DNA from: Ruminococcus sp. UBA4385
Lineage (GTDB): Bacteria; Bacillota_A; Clostridia; Oscillospirales; Ruminococcaceae
Length of the DNA: 13,612 bases
Direction of reading: 5' to 3'
Assembly: GCA_002391065.1 (NCBI GenBank)
Contig: DGRP01000072.1
Span: 1 to 13,612, forward strand
Shown piece by piece: positions 7,171 to 13,612 of the stretch. Both the position numbers and the translations under genes were made by a program. The notes under the pieces were generated by a model. That model saw only the letters and a program-made list of their open reading frames with translations, was not told the origin of the DNA and did no database searches. Positions within the stretch are counted from its first letter, which is position 1. Every line of letters begins with the position of its first letter.

Positions 7171-8626
7171 ACCTCTCATTGACGGGACCCGTCTGCAATA
7201 CAAGGGGGTATGGGTCTTTGGTGCAGGAACAGCAGTGCTGATCCTTCTTTACTATTTTTCTGATATGAAGCGTTTCAGACAGCAGATAAATTCAGCTATG
7301 CTTATTGGTATCGGCTTTACGGTGAAGCTTGCATACGTTATGAACACATCTATATATGTGAGACAGCATGATGTACGCAGTTTCGGCGGTGACAGCGGGC
7401 ACTGCGGATATATTGAGTATCTGCTTTTTAATCATCACCTGCCAGATTTCGATATCAGAGAACGCTGGCAGTTCTGTCATCCTCCGCTGCACCATGCTAT
7501 AAGTGCTGTCTGGATATATATCAATGAAAACATCTTAGGTGTCGGATATGACCCTGCAAGAGAGAGCCTGCAGACGCTTACGCTTTTTTACTCAATGTGC
7601 ATAATGATAACGGCATATAAGCTTCTGAGATACTTCGGACTGAATGGGAAGGCACTATTCATTCCGCTTCTGATAATCAACTTTCACCCGAGCTTTATAA
7701 TTCTTTCTGGCAGCATAAACAACGATGTTTTGTCAGTCGCTTTAATCATGGGAGCAGTGCTCAGTGCGCTTAACTGGTACAGGGACAGGAAAATGTCAGG
7801 TATAATAAAAACAGCCCTATGCATAGGGCTTGGAATGATGACTAAGGTCTCGGCAGCTGTGGTCGCTGTCCCGATCGGTCTGCTGTTCATGGCAGTGTTC
7901 TTTTCACATATAAAGACTGACGCAAAAAAGCTGATAGGGCAGTTCGCTGTTTTCGGATTTATCTGTGTTCCGCTGGGGCTTTGTTTCGGAGTCAGGAACT
8001 ATATCAAATGGGATATGCCTCTGACCTACGTTCAGCAAATGGATAAAAGCGAAATGCAGTACATCGGAGATCAGAGCTTTTCCGACAGATTGACAGACTT
8101 TTCACCAAAACAGCTGGAGAGCGTATATCTTCAATGGAAATGGGAGGACGAAGATGGCAATATCCAGGGCTATAACGAGTATAACCCGATGATCGCAGCG
8201 ATGAAGACCTCGGTATTCGGAGAATTCGTGAATGAGCAGAGCTTTGATAATGCTCCGTATTTTAATTTTACAGCAAAAATATTGTTCTGGGACAATGTTC
8301 TGATCGCTGCTGCGGCGCTTGTCTGTATGATAGCATTTCTGTTTATCAGATGCGGTGCTGATGTCTACCAAAAGCTGTTTCTTGCCAGCTTCTGGCTGGC
8401 GATGATGCTGAGCTTTTACAAAATGGCACATGACTATCCGTTCACCTGCACGATGAATTTCAGGTATATAACTCCAACGGTGATAATTGGCTGTATATTT
8501 TTAGGCTTTGCTTTAAACAAGCTGAAAGACTGCGGCAGTAAAGCTAAGTATATCGAACGCACTTCCGAAGTCTGTGTACTGATGTTTTCGGCATCGAGCA
8601 CCTTGATATATCTGACTTTGGTTTAA
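7082..8626 (+). CDS. Membrane glycosyltransferase, GT-C fold, PMT/ArnT-like
   Basis: A 514-residue protein with about ten hydrophobic segments. The first external loop has His96-Asp97 in VRQHDVRSF, where GT-C enzymes keep a catalytic acidic residue, and then FCHPPLHH (131-138), the HPPL-type motif of the GT39/GT83 families. [10 protein letters not shown] in the middle matches the conserved segment seen in the same families. Such enzymes move a sugar from a polyprenyl-phosphate donor to a protein, lipid or polymer outside the membrane. This fits the GtrA protein encoded two genes upstream. AAGGAG (7072-7077) four bases before the ATG supports the start, although it places 89 nt of this gene inside the preceding one. 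The stop is followed by a 254-bp spacer with no clear intrinsic terminator. The family is fairly sure, the substrate unknown. Confidence 0.8.
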   Translation: MSKDQITERTIKSLARHPYLWALGLCLLAEPLIDGTRLQYKGVWVFGAGTAVLILLYYFSDMKRFRQQINSAMLIGIGFTVKLAYVMNTSIYVRQHDVRSFGGDSGHCGYIEYLLFNHHLPDFDIRERWQFCHPPLHHAISAVWIYINENILGVGYDPARESLQTLTLFYSMCIMITAYKLLRYFGLNGKALFIPLLIINFHPSFIILSGSINNDVLSVALIMGAVLSALNWYRDRKMSGIIKTALCIGLGMMTKVSAAVVAVPIGLLFMAVFFSHIKTDAKKLIGQFAVFGFICVPLGLCFGVRNYIKWDMPLTYVQQMDKSEMQYIGDQSFSDRLTDFSPKQLESVYLQWKWEDEDGNIQGYNEYNPMIAAMKTSVFGEFVNEQSFDNAPYFNFTAKILFWDNVLIAAAALVCMIAFLFIRCGADVYQKLFLASFWLAMMLSFYKMAHDYPFTCTMNFRYITPTVIIGCIFLGFALNKLKDCGSKAKYIERTSEVCVLMFSASSTLIYLTLV

Positions 8627-8637
8627 GGCAAGCATAT

Positions 8638-8663
8638 CCTCGACCAATTCGGTGTGACCGAGG
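8638..8663. other. Hairpin-forming segment after the glycosyltransferase gene
   Basis: cctcg (8638-8642) pairs with cgagg (8659-8663); an alternative stem, tcggt (8649-8653) with accga (8657-8661), competes with it. No T-tract follows, so it is a poor intrinsic terminator. The rest of 8627-8732 is AT-rich, and I see no gene in it. Confidence 0.3.
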
Positions 8664-8732
8664 CTTTGACGGCAGTACGATTAATCCTTGTCTCAGAATA
8701 TATTAGAAAAAGTAAAAATATTACAATTATAC

Positions 8733-8761
8733 TTGACAAATAAATCAAATAGTAGTATATT
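8733..8761 (+). promoter_or_regulatory. Promoter of the preQ1 synthesis operon
   Basis: A perfect TTGACA (8733-8738) and TATATT (8756-8761) are separated by exactly 17 bp. Transcription should begin near 8768, so the riboswitch aptamer forms the extreme 5' end of the transcript. Confidence 0.88.
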
Positions 8762-8768
8762 ATTATTT

Positions 8769-8810
8769 GACAGTTCGTTTGCACCATCCTGTCGTTAAAC
8801 AAAACTAGGG
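8769..8810 (+). promoter_or_regulatory. preQ1-I riboswitch aptamer
   Basis: Stem P1 is gacag (8769-8773) with ctgtc (8789-8793). The loop begins ttcg and is C-rich at its 3' end. The A-rich tail, ttaaacaaaactaggg (8795-8810), closely resembles the tail of the known Thermoanaerobacter preQ1-I aptamer and would form the P2 pseudoknot with the loop. Directly downstream are an intrinsic terminator and five genes for preQ1 synthesis, which is the expected feedback target. The aptamer binds preQ1 (7-aminomethyl-7-deazaguanine) and should switch the operon off when preQ1 is plentiful. Confidence 0.87.
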
Positions 8811-8838
8811 CAGCTTTTTTGTGTTGTAAAAACATAGG

Positions 8839-8871
8839 AAACGTCTGCTTTTTTGCGGGCGTTTTATTTTT
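8839..8871 (+). terminator. Riboswitch-controlled terminator before queD
   Basis: A 10-bp stem (8839-8848 with 8855-8864, including two G-T pairs) encloses six T residues and is followed by tattttt. It lies between the aptamer and the queD ribosome binding site GGAGG (8872-8876). A competing pairing of 8807-8813 (the 3' end of the aptamer) with 8845-8851 would break it and act as antiterminator; binding of preQ1 would block that pairing. Confidence 0.75.
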
Positions 8872-8880
8872 GGAGGTATT

Positions 8881-9306
8881 ATGTATCTGCTAAAAACTTC
8901 TGCTTCTTTTGACAGTGCACATTTTCTTGCAGGATATAATGGAAAATGCAGAAATATTCACGGGCATCGTTGGAAAATCGAAGTCATTGTTAATTCCGAA
9001 AAGCTTGTTTCTGACGGTGAAAAAAGAGGTATGGTAATAGATTTCGGAGACCTCAAGGCTGAGGTGAAACAGCTTGCTGACAGCTTTGATCATTCATTGA
9101 TATATGAAAAGGGAAGTCTGAAAGAGACCACGCTCAAAGCCTTGAAAGATGAGGATTTTAAGCTGATTGAAGTTCCTTTCAGGCCTACTGCCGAGTGCTT
9201 TGCAAAGCATTTTTATGATATTCTTTCCGCTAAGGGCTTGAGTGTTCATTCGGTTTCGGTATACGAAACGCCCGAAAACTGTGCTGTTTATGAGGTGAGT
9301 GAATGA
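8881..9306 (+). CDS. queD: 6-carboxy-5,6,7,8-tetrahydropterin synthase QueD
   Basis: A 141-residue enzyme of the 6-pyruvoyl-tetrahydropterin synthase fold. It converts 7,8-dihydroneopterin triphosphate to 6-carboxy-tetrahydropterin, the second step of 7-deazaguanine synthesis. Zinc ligands are His14 (FDSAHF), His27 and His29 (NIHGH). Cys23 is the catalytic cysteine, and Asp70-His71 (FDHSL) complete the catalytic set. Glu129 in the final YETPENCA segment should bind the pterin. The RPTAE motif at about 152 bases before the stop is also typical. It is the first gene of a five-gene operon behind the preQ1 riboswitch, and its stop overlaps the queE start by ATGA. GGAGG stands four bases before the ATG. 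The length is normal for bacterial QueD. Confidence 0.95.
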   Translation: MYLLKTSASFDSAHFLAGYNGKCRNIHGHRWKIEVIVNSEKLVSDGEKRGMVIDFGDLKAEVKQLADSFDHSLIYEKGSLKETTLKALKDEDFKLIEVPFRPTAECFAKHFYDILSAKGLSVHSVSVYETPENCAVYEVSE

Positions 9307-9965
9307 GCTTTCCTGTTGCAGAGAAGTTTGTCAGCATAAACGGTGAAAGTATATGTGCAGGCGAGCCTGCTGTATTTATCCGATTCAGAGGCTGTGACCT
9401 TAACTGTACATACTGTGATACCAAATGGGCTAATGTACCTTCGGCAAATGCTGAAATGATGTCTGACGAAGAAATATTATTATATGTGCAAAGCACCGGT
9501 ATTACTGATGTTACTCTCACGGGCGGAGAGCCGCTTTTGCAGAAAGATATTGACAGACTTATTGAATTGCTTATTATTAACGGTAATCGGGTTGAGATTG
9601 AAACTAACGGTGCGCATTCGATAGAAAAGCTTTCAAAATCCGTATACAGACCTGTATTCACGCTTGATTATAAGCTTCCGAACAGCGGAATGGAAAAATT
9701 TATGCTTACGGATAATTATAATTATCTGACAAATGATGATGCCGTAAAATTTGTTTCAGGTAATCTTATTGACCTTGATACTGCCCGAGCTGTTATTGAA
9801 AAGTTCAGACTTACCGAAAAATGTAAAGTGTATATCAGTCCTGTTTATGGTAATATTGAGCCTGAACAGATAGTTGATTATATGATTAAATATAAAATGA
9901 ATGGGGTCAGGCTGCAGCTGCAGCTTCATAAATATATCTGGGACCCTGATAGAAGAGGTGTGTAG
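9303..9965 (+). CDS. queE: 7-carboxy-7-deazaguanine synthase QueE (radical SAM)
   Basis: A 220-residue radical S-adenosylmethionine enzyme. It contracts the ring of 6-carboxy-tetrahydropterin to 7-carboxy-7-deazaguanine. The iron-sulfur cluster motif CxxxCxxC is at Cys31, Cys35 and Cys38 (GCDLNCTYCDTKW), and the SAM-binding TGGEPLLQ lies near residue 75. The N-terminal FVSINGESICAGEPAVFIRF is characteristic of QueE. The C-terminus ends in VRLQLQLHKYIWDPDRRG, a conserved QueE ending. The start overlaps the queD stop, and GAGGTGA (9292-9298) is the ribosome binding site. The gene abuts folE with no spacer. The length is typical, and all catalytic residues are present. Confidence 0.95.
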   Translation: MSFPVAEKFVSINGESICAGEPAVFIRFRGCDLNCTYCDTKWANVPSANAEMMSDEEILLYVQSTGITDVTLTGGEPLLQKDIDRLIELLIINGNRVEIETNGAHSIEKLSKSVYRPVFTLDYKLPNSGMEKFMLTDNYNYLTNDDAVKFVSGNLIDLDTARAVIEKFRLTEKCKVYISPVYGNIEPEQIVDYMIKYKMNGVRLQLQLHKYIWDPDRRGV

Positions 9966-10526
9966 ATGGATAAGGAAAAGATAGAATATCATGTTCGAGG
10001 TTTACTTGAAGCGATAGGGGAGAATCCTGACAGAGAAGGTCTGATTGAAACACCCGCAAGGGTTGCTGAGATGCTTGAGGAAGTGCTTGAGGGAACAGCA
10101 TATACAAATCATGATATTGCCCAAATGTTCGGTAAAACATTTTCAGCAGAGAAAAGCAGTGCTCAGGAGACGGTTGTCATGAAGGATATTACTGTTTTCA
10201 GCTATTGCGAGCATCATCTTGCGCTTATGTATGATATGACTGTAAATGTAGGATATATCCCTCATGGTAAGGTTTTAGGCCTTAGTAAAATAGCCCGTAT
10301 CTGTGATATGGCAGCTAAAAGGCTTCAGCTTCAGGAACGGCTTGGAAGAGATATTGCAGAAATTATTTCAGAAGCAGCAGGCACGCCTGATGTAGGTGTT
10401 AAAATAACGGGCTCACATAGCTGTATGACAGCAAGAGGTATTAGAAATGCATCTTCAAGAACTGAAACACGAACATATATCGGTGAGTTCAAAGAGCGCA
10501 GAGACCTGCAGGATATGCTGGAATAG
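9966..10526 (+). CDS. folE: GTP cyclohydrolase I FolE
   Basis: A 186-residue type I GTP cyclohydrolase. It opens GTP and recloses it to 7,8-dihydroneopterin triphosphate, the first step of both folate and preQ1 synthesis. Zinc ligands by homology are Cys81 and His84 (YCEHHLALMY) and Cys153 (GSHSCMTARGIR). The IETPARVAEM motif near residue 27 and GLSKIARICD are family signatures. Its place between queE and queC, under the preQ1 riboswitch, indicates that it supplies the queuosine pathway; whether it also serves folate synthesis cannot be told from here. It starts directly after the queE stop, with AGAGGTG (9954-9960) inside the end of queE. The length is normal for short bacterial FolE. Confidence 0.95.
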   Translation: MDKEKIEYHVRGLLEAIGENPDREGLIETPARVAEMLEEVLEGTAYTNHDIAQMFGKTFSAEKSSAQETVVMKDITVFSYCEHHLALMYDMTVNVGYIPHGKVLGLSKIARICDMAAKRLQLQERLGRDIAEIISEAAGTPDVGVKITGSHSCMTARGIRNASSRTETRTYIGEFKERRDLQDMLE

Positions 10527-10535
10527 GAGGACAAT

Positions 10536-11237
10536 ATGAAAGCTTTAGTTCTTTTCAGCGGCGGTCTGGACAGCACAACCTGTCTTGCATCGGCTATTGA
10601 TAAACATGGGGCAGAAAATGTAATTGCATTATCTGTCTATTACGGTCAGAGCCATGATAAGGAAATAAAGTGCGCAGAAAAGATTGCAGAATACTATGGT
10701 ATAGAGCTTAAAACGCTGAATCTTGCAGAGATATTTTCAGATTCTGACTGCTCACTTCTTTCAAAAACAGAATCTGATATTCCAAAGGATTCATATGCAG
10801 AGCAGCTAAAAAAGACTGACGGGAAGCCTGTATCAACTTATGTACCTTTCAGAAACGGTCTTTTCCTTGCATCTGCTGCAAGTATAGCCCTTTCAAATCA
10901 CTGCGAGATCATATATTATGGTGCTCACAGTGATGATGCAGCAGGAAATGCTTACCCTGATTGCTCGGTCGATTTTAATAATGCAATGAATGAAGCTATC
11001 TATTTAGGAAGCGGAAAACAGCTTCGTATAGAAGCTCCGTTTGTTAAGCTAAACAAATCAGATGTTGTTCGCATCGGAACTAAGCTCAATGTACCATATA
11101 AACTGACATGGAGCTGTTATGAGGGCGGAGAAAAGCCATGCTGTAAATGTGCAACCTGTTTGGACAGGCTTGCAGCATTCAAAGCAAATGGATTGACAGA
11201 CCCGCTTATGGAGGATCAATATGACCGGAAGAACTGA
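10536..11237 (+). CDS. queC: 7-cyano-7-deazaguanine synthase QueC
   Basis: A 233-residue ATP-dependent enzyme that turns 7-carboxy-7-deazaguanine into preQ0 using ammonia. The PP-loop SGGLDSTT (residues 8-15) binds ATP. A C-terminal zinc site is formed by Cys194, Cys202, Cys205 and Cys208 ([16 protein letters not shown]). Cys203, next to a ligand, stands where a glycine is usual, which gives an extra cysteine in the cluster. The middle segments [17 protein letters not shown] and [16 protein letters not shown] are family hallmarks. AGGAGG (10525-10530) overlaps the folE stop and is ideally placed for the ATG. The end overlaps queF by 17 nt. The assignment is secure. Confidence 0.96.
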   Translation: MKALVLFSGGLDSTTCLASAIDKHGAENVIALSVYYGQSHDKEIKCAEKIAEYYGIELKTLNLAEIFSDSDCSLLSKTESDIPKDSYAEQLKKTDGKPVSTYVPFRNGLFLASAASIALSNHCEIIYYGAHSDDAAGNAYPDCSVDFNNAMNEAIYLGSGKQLRIEAPFVKLNKSDVVRIGTKLNVPYKLTWSCYEGGEKPCCKCATCLDRLAAFKANGLTDPLMEDQYDRKN

Positions 11238-11718
11238 TAATGAAAAAGGAAACATCTCTTTGCTCGGGCAGGCTGGTGTAAAATATAATTCGGACTATTC
11301 ACCCGATGTCCTTGAGACTTTCCCTAACAAACATCCTGACAGAGACTATTTTGTCAAATTCAACTGTCCTGAGTTTACATCGCTTTGTCCTATAACAGGT
11401 CAGCCTGACTTTGCAACTATATATATATCCTATGTTCCTTCTGAACGTATGGTTGAAAGTAAATCCCTGAAGCTTTATCTTTTCAGCTTCAGAAATCATG
11501 GAGATTTTCACGAAGACTGTGTAAATATAATCATGAATGATCTGATAAAGCTTATGGACCCTAAATATATCGAGGTCTGGGGAAAATTTCTTCCAAGGGG
11601 CGGTATTTCTATTGACCCGTACTGTAACTACGGAAAAAAAGGAACAAAATGGGAAGAAGTAGCCTGGAGCAGATTGTCTCAGCACGATCTGTATCCCGAA
11701 TCTGTAAATAACAGATAA
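11221..11718 (+). CDS. queF: NADPH-dependent 7-cyano-7-deazaguanine reductase QueF
   Basis: A 165-residue enzyme of the tunnelling fold, type I (unimodular) QueF. It reduces preQ0 to preQ1, the riboswitch ligand and the last product of this operon. The catalytic Cys56 and Asp63 lie in [17 protein letters not shown]. The QueF motif ESKSLKLY (79-86) binds NADPH, and His97-Glu98 (DFHEDC) help to bind the substrate. The start is supported by GGAGGA (11210-11215), which lies inside the end of queC, so the two genes are coupled. The operon ends here; genes for tRNA-guanine transglycosylase, QueA and the final reductase are not in the window. Presence of queF means the pathway proceeds to preQ1 rather than stopping at preQ0. 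Confidence 0.96.
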   Translation: MTGRTDNEKGNISLLGQAGVKYNSDYSPDVLETFPNKHPDRDYFVKFNCPEFTSLCPITGQPDFATIYISYVPSERMVESKSLKLYLFSFRNHGDFHEDCVNIIMNDLIKLMDPKYIEVWGKFLPRGGISIDPYCNYGKKGTKWEEVAWSRLSQHDLYPESVNNR

Positions 11719-11835
11719 TAATTGATATTTCAAATATTAAAAGCTGTTTTTTAGATGAATACTTTTTTCTCTTTATCAATAAATATAAAAAAAATTAAGA
11801 AAGAATAAATATTTGTTATAATTAACTCGAAGCGG

Positions 11836-11864
11836 TTGACAATTTAATAAAAAAATGGTATATT
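11836..11864 (+). promoter_or_regulatory. Promoter of the GGDEF/EAL gene
   Basis: A perfect TTGACA (11836-11841) and TATATT (11859-11864) are separated by exactly 17 bp, as in the promoter of the preQ1 operon. Transcription should begin near 11871. The spacer from 11719 to 11835 is very AT-rich; only weak AT stems are visible and no convincing terminator for the preceding operon. Confidence 0.87.
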
Positions 11865-11899
11865 TAATGTAGTAAATTGTGAGGGGAGCGGACCATATT

Positions 11900-13588
11900 T
11901 TGAAAGATAATTTCTTTATCAGTGATAGTTTTATGCGCTTTTATCAATCGATCCGCTGTAATTATGAAAATGTAAATGATGCTATAACTGCAATAAGGGA
12001 TAATTTTGTTGCTATAAAGGATGATCTGCAGATTGCCAGACTTGAGTTTATCGTAAATGCTCCCGAAAAGGTTGAAAGCACCGGTGTCGATGAAGATACA
12101 GTTTTGTTTGAGTCTGTTCTGGGTTATGAAAATGATCCTTATGATTTTGTTATGGAAATGGGTGACAATGGTATTTGTCATATTATTGTTTATCCTGTTT
12201 CCGGTAAGCATTGGGATAATAACGAGCGCAAGGTTCTTGAAATATTCCTGTTTATGCTGTATAATATCTGCGGAAAGGCAAGAACCGTCAGCATAATTAA
12301 TCATCTGCTGACGGTAGATTCACTTACCGGAATCAGTAATTCAAAGGGTTATATGGAACACGGCACCATGCTTAAGAAGATGGGTCTTCTGGATAATTAT
12401 ACTGCATTTTATCTTAATATCAAGACGTTTAAGTATATTAACAGACAAGCAGGAGAGCGATACGGCGATCAGATTTTGCAGGATTATGTTCGTATTATTT
12501 CCAATTATATCGGTAAGAACGGTAAGTTGGCAAGACTTGGCGGAGATAATTTTGCCGGTCTGATTTTTAAGGAAACGGCTGATGATTTTATTAAGTTCGT
12601 AAGCTCTGTACAGATCACCAAGAACATTGAAAGTCATATCCGTTCGTTTACAATCAATGCAAGGCTTGGTCTTTTTGATATCACACCTAATGCAACTATG
12701 GCAGATGTTATGAATAACATTTCTACAGCGTATAATTATGCTAAGAATGTTATGCAGAGAGACTATGTTTGGTATGAGCCTTCCATGCTTGAGGTTACAA
12801 TGAGGAACAAGGAGCTTTCGTTCATGTTCCCGAAGGCAATTAAAAACAGAGAGTTTGTTGTATACTACCAGCCGAAGGTAAATCTTGAAACTGATACGTT
12901 ATGCGGTTCCGAGGCACTTGTCCGCTGGCTTAGAGAAGGAAAGCTTGTTCCGCCTATGACGTTTATTCCTCTCTTTGAGAGTGACGGTACAGTTTGTACG
13001 CTTGATTTTTATGTATTGGAAACTGTATGCCGTGATATAAAGGACTGGGTCAGCAGGGGAATTGAGCCTGTAAGGGTTTCGGTTAACTTTTCAAAGAATC
13101 ATATGAGAAACTTTAATCTTGCCAAAGAGGTTATTGCTGTAGTTGAGCATTATGGAATTGATCCAAAGTATCTTGAGATAGAACTTACTGAGATGTCAGG
13201 ATATGTAGATTTCAAGGCTATGACGGATTTTGTTGTTGCTATGCACAATTATGGAATCGGTATTTCGATAGATGATTTTGGTACCGGTTACTCGTCTCTT
13301 ACACTTATAAAAAATCTGCCTGTAGATGTTATTAAGCTTGATAAATCGTTTATTACCAATATCAGTGAAAATAATAAGAGCGACTGTACCTTTGTTAAGG
13401 ATATAGTTAATATGCTTTCGGATATGAAGCTTCTTGCTCTTGCAGAGGGTGTCGAAACAAAAGTTCAGGCCGATTTCCTGAGTGATATACGCTGTGATAT
13501 TGCACAGGGCTTCTTGTTCAGCAGACCGATACCTCGTGAAGAGTATGAGAAAAAGCTTATTGACGGCGGAAGATATTCAAGAGAATAA
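11900..13588 (+). CDS. Cyclic-di-GMP phosphodiesterase with degenerate GGDEF and intact EAL domain
   Basis: A 562-residue soluble protein. Residues 1-135 form a GAF-like or otherwise unassigned domain. The GGDEF domain (about 137-295) is degenerate: the motif is GGDNF (214-218), and the first metal-binding Asp is replaced by Asn173 (LNIKTFKYIN). The EAL domain (about 305-552) keeps its catalytic residues: Glu338 of EAL, Asn396, Glu428, Asp458-Asp459 (DDFGTGYSSL), Lys479, Glu516 and Gln536. I infer that it breaks down cyclic-di-GMP and that the GGDEF half may only bind GTP as a regulator. I prefer the TTG start at 11900. A GTG at 11879 is only about 8 bases from the predicted transcript start and overlaps the ribosome binding site GAGGGGAG. 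There are no membrane helices. It is transcribed alone. Confidence 0.88.
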   Translation: MKDNFFISDSFMRFYQSIRCNYENVNDAITAIRDNFVAIKDDLQIARLEFIVNAPEKVESTGVDEDTVLFESVLGYENDPYDFVMEMGDNGICHIIVYPVSGKHWDNNERKVLEIFLFMLYNICGKARTVSIINHLLTVDSLTGISNSKGYMEHGTMLKKMGLLDNYTAFYLNIKTFKYINRQAGERYGDQILQDYVRIISNYIGKNGKLARLGGDNFAGLIFKETADDFIKFVSSVQITKNIESHIRSFTINARLGLFDITPNATMADVMNNISTAYNYAKNVMQRDYVWYEPSMLEVTMRNKELSFMFPKAIKNREFVVYYQPKVNLETDTLCGSEALVRWLREGKLVPPMTFIPLFESDGTVCTLDFYVLETVCRDIKDWVSRGIEPVRVSVNFSKNHMRNFNLAKEVIAVVEHYGIDPKYLEIELTEMSGYVDFKAMTDFVVAMHNYGIGISIDDFGTGYSSLTLIKNLPVDVIKLDKSFITNISENNKSDCTFVKDIVNMLSDMKLLALAEGVETKVQADFLSDIRCDIAQGFLFSRPIPREEYEKKLIDGGRYSRE

Positions 13589-13593
13589 TATTA

Positions 13594-13612
13594 AGGCAAT
13601 ACCGCACGACCC
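13594..13612. repeat. Right copy of the terminal inverted repeat
   Basis: The last 19 bases are the reverse complement of bases 1-19 with a single mismatch. The copy starts six bases after the stop codon of the EAL-domain gene, so it does not interrupt a gene on its inner side. Confidence 0.75.

Noticed and set aside
8638..8663. The hairpin after the glycosyltransferase gene as an intrinsic terminator
   Set aside because: The stem is only five base pairs with a large imperfect interior, and no T-tract follows.
8627..8743. A 38-codon stop-free stretch in frame after the glycosyltransferase stop, resembling a read-through extension
   Set aside because: It runs into the TTGACA of the preQ1 operon promoter, has no start or ribosome binding site of its own, and such a run is expected by chance in AT-rich DNA.
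8623..8835. A 70-codon minus-strand open frame in the spacer before queD
   Set aside because: It overlaps the promoter and riboswitch, and its hydrophobic run comes from reading AT-rich DNA backwards. No ribosome binding site was seen.
1..13612. The whole window as a transposon or integrative element bounded by terminal inverted repeats
   Set aside because: No transposase, integrase or cargo-like gene is present; the contents include core sporulation and tRNA-modification genes, which do not normally travel together.

Overview
The window reads as chromosomal DNA of an endospore-forming Firmicute of the class Clostridia, most likely a Ruminococcus-like member of the Oscillospiraceae. The reasons are a complete spoIIAA-spoIIAB-sigF operon, strong AGGAGG-type ribosome binding sites, TTGACA/TATAAT-type promoters and a preQ1-I riboswitch. 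No rRNA, tRNA, transposase, phage gene or CRISPR array is visible, so the genus is inference.

Layout. (1) 43-873, an AraC-type regulator closed by a strong terminator. (2) 947-2497, the forespore sigma-F operon: SpoIIAA (anti-anti-sigma), SpoIIAB (anti-sigma kinase) and sigma-F, with overlapping genes. Its promoter has a perfect extended -10, a -35-like hexamer set 21 bp away, and a Spo0A-box-like heptamer on that -35. (3) 2529-3173 (minus), a membrane-anchored protein of unknown function, convergent with sigF and sharing one bidirectional terminator. (4) 3392-8626, five overlapping plus-strand genes: an ECF sigma factor, a single-pass anti-sigma factor with a large external domain, a GtrA-family membrane protein, an FAD-dependent oxidoreductase and a GT-C-like membrane glycosyltransferase. 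I read this as an envelope-sensing module tied to surface glycosylation. (5) 8733-11718, a de novo preQ1 (queuosine precursor) operon, queD-queE-folE-queC-queF, behind a strong promoter, a preQ1-I aptamer and an intrinsic terminator. These five enzymes cover every step from GTP to preQ1. (6) 11900-13588, a cyclic-di-GMP protein with a degenerate GGDEF domain and an EAL domain that keeps its catalytic residues, under its own promoter.

The first and last 19 bases of the window are inverted copies of each other (18 of 19 match). With no transposase inside, this looks more like two copies of a dispersed repeat at which an assembly broke than like transposon ends.

The least described part is the ECF sigma/anti-sigma - GtrA - oxidoreductase - glycosyltransferase operon. 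The other modules are recognisable systems whose regulatory details (long-spacer spoIIA promoter, riboswitch antiterminator, degenerate GGDEF) deserve a closer look.
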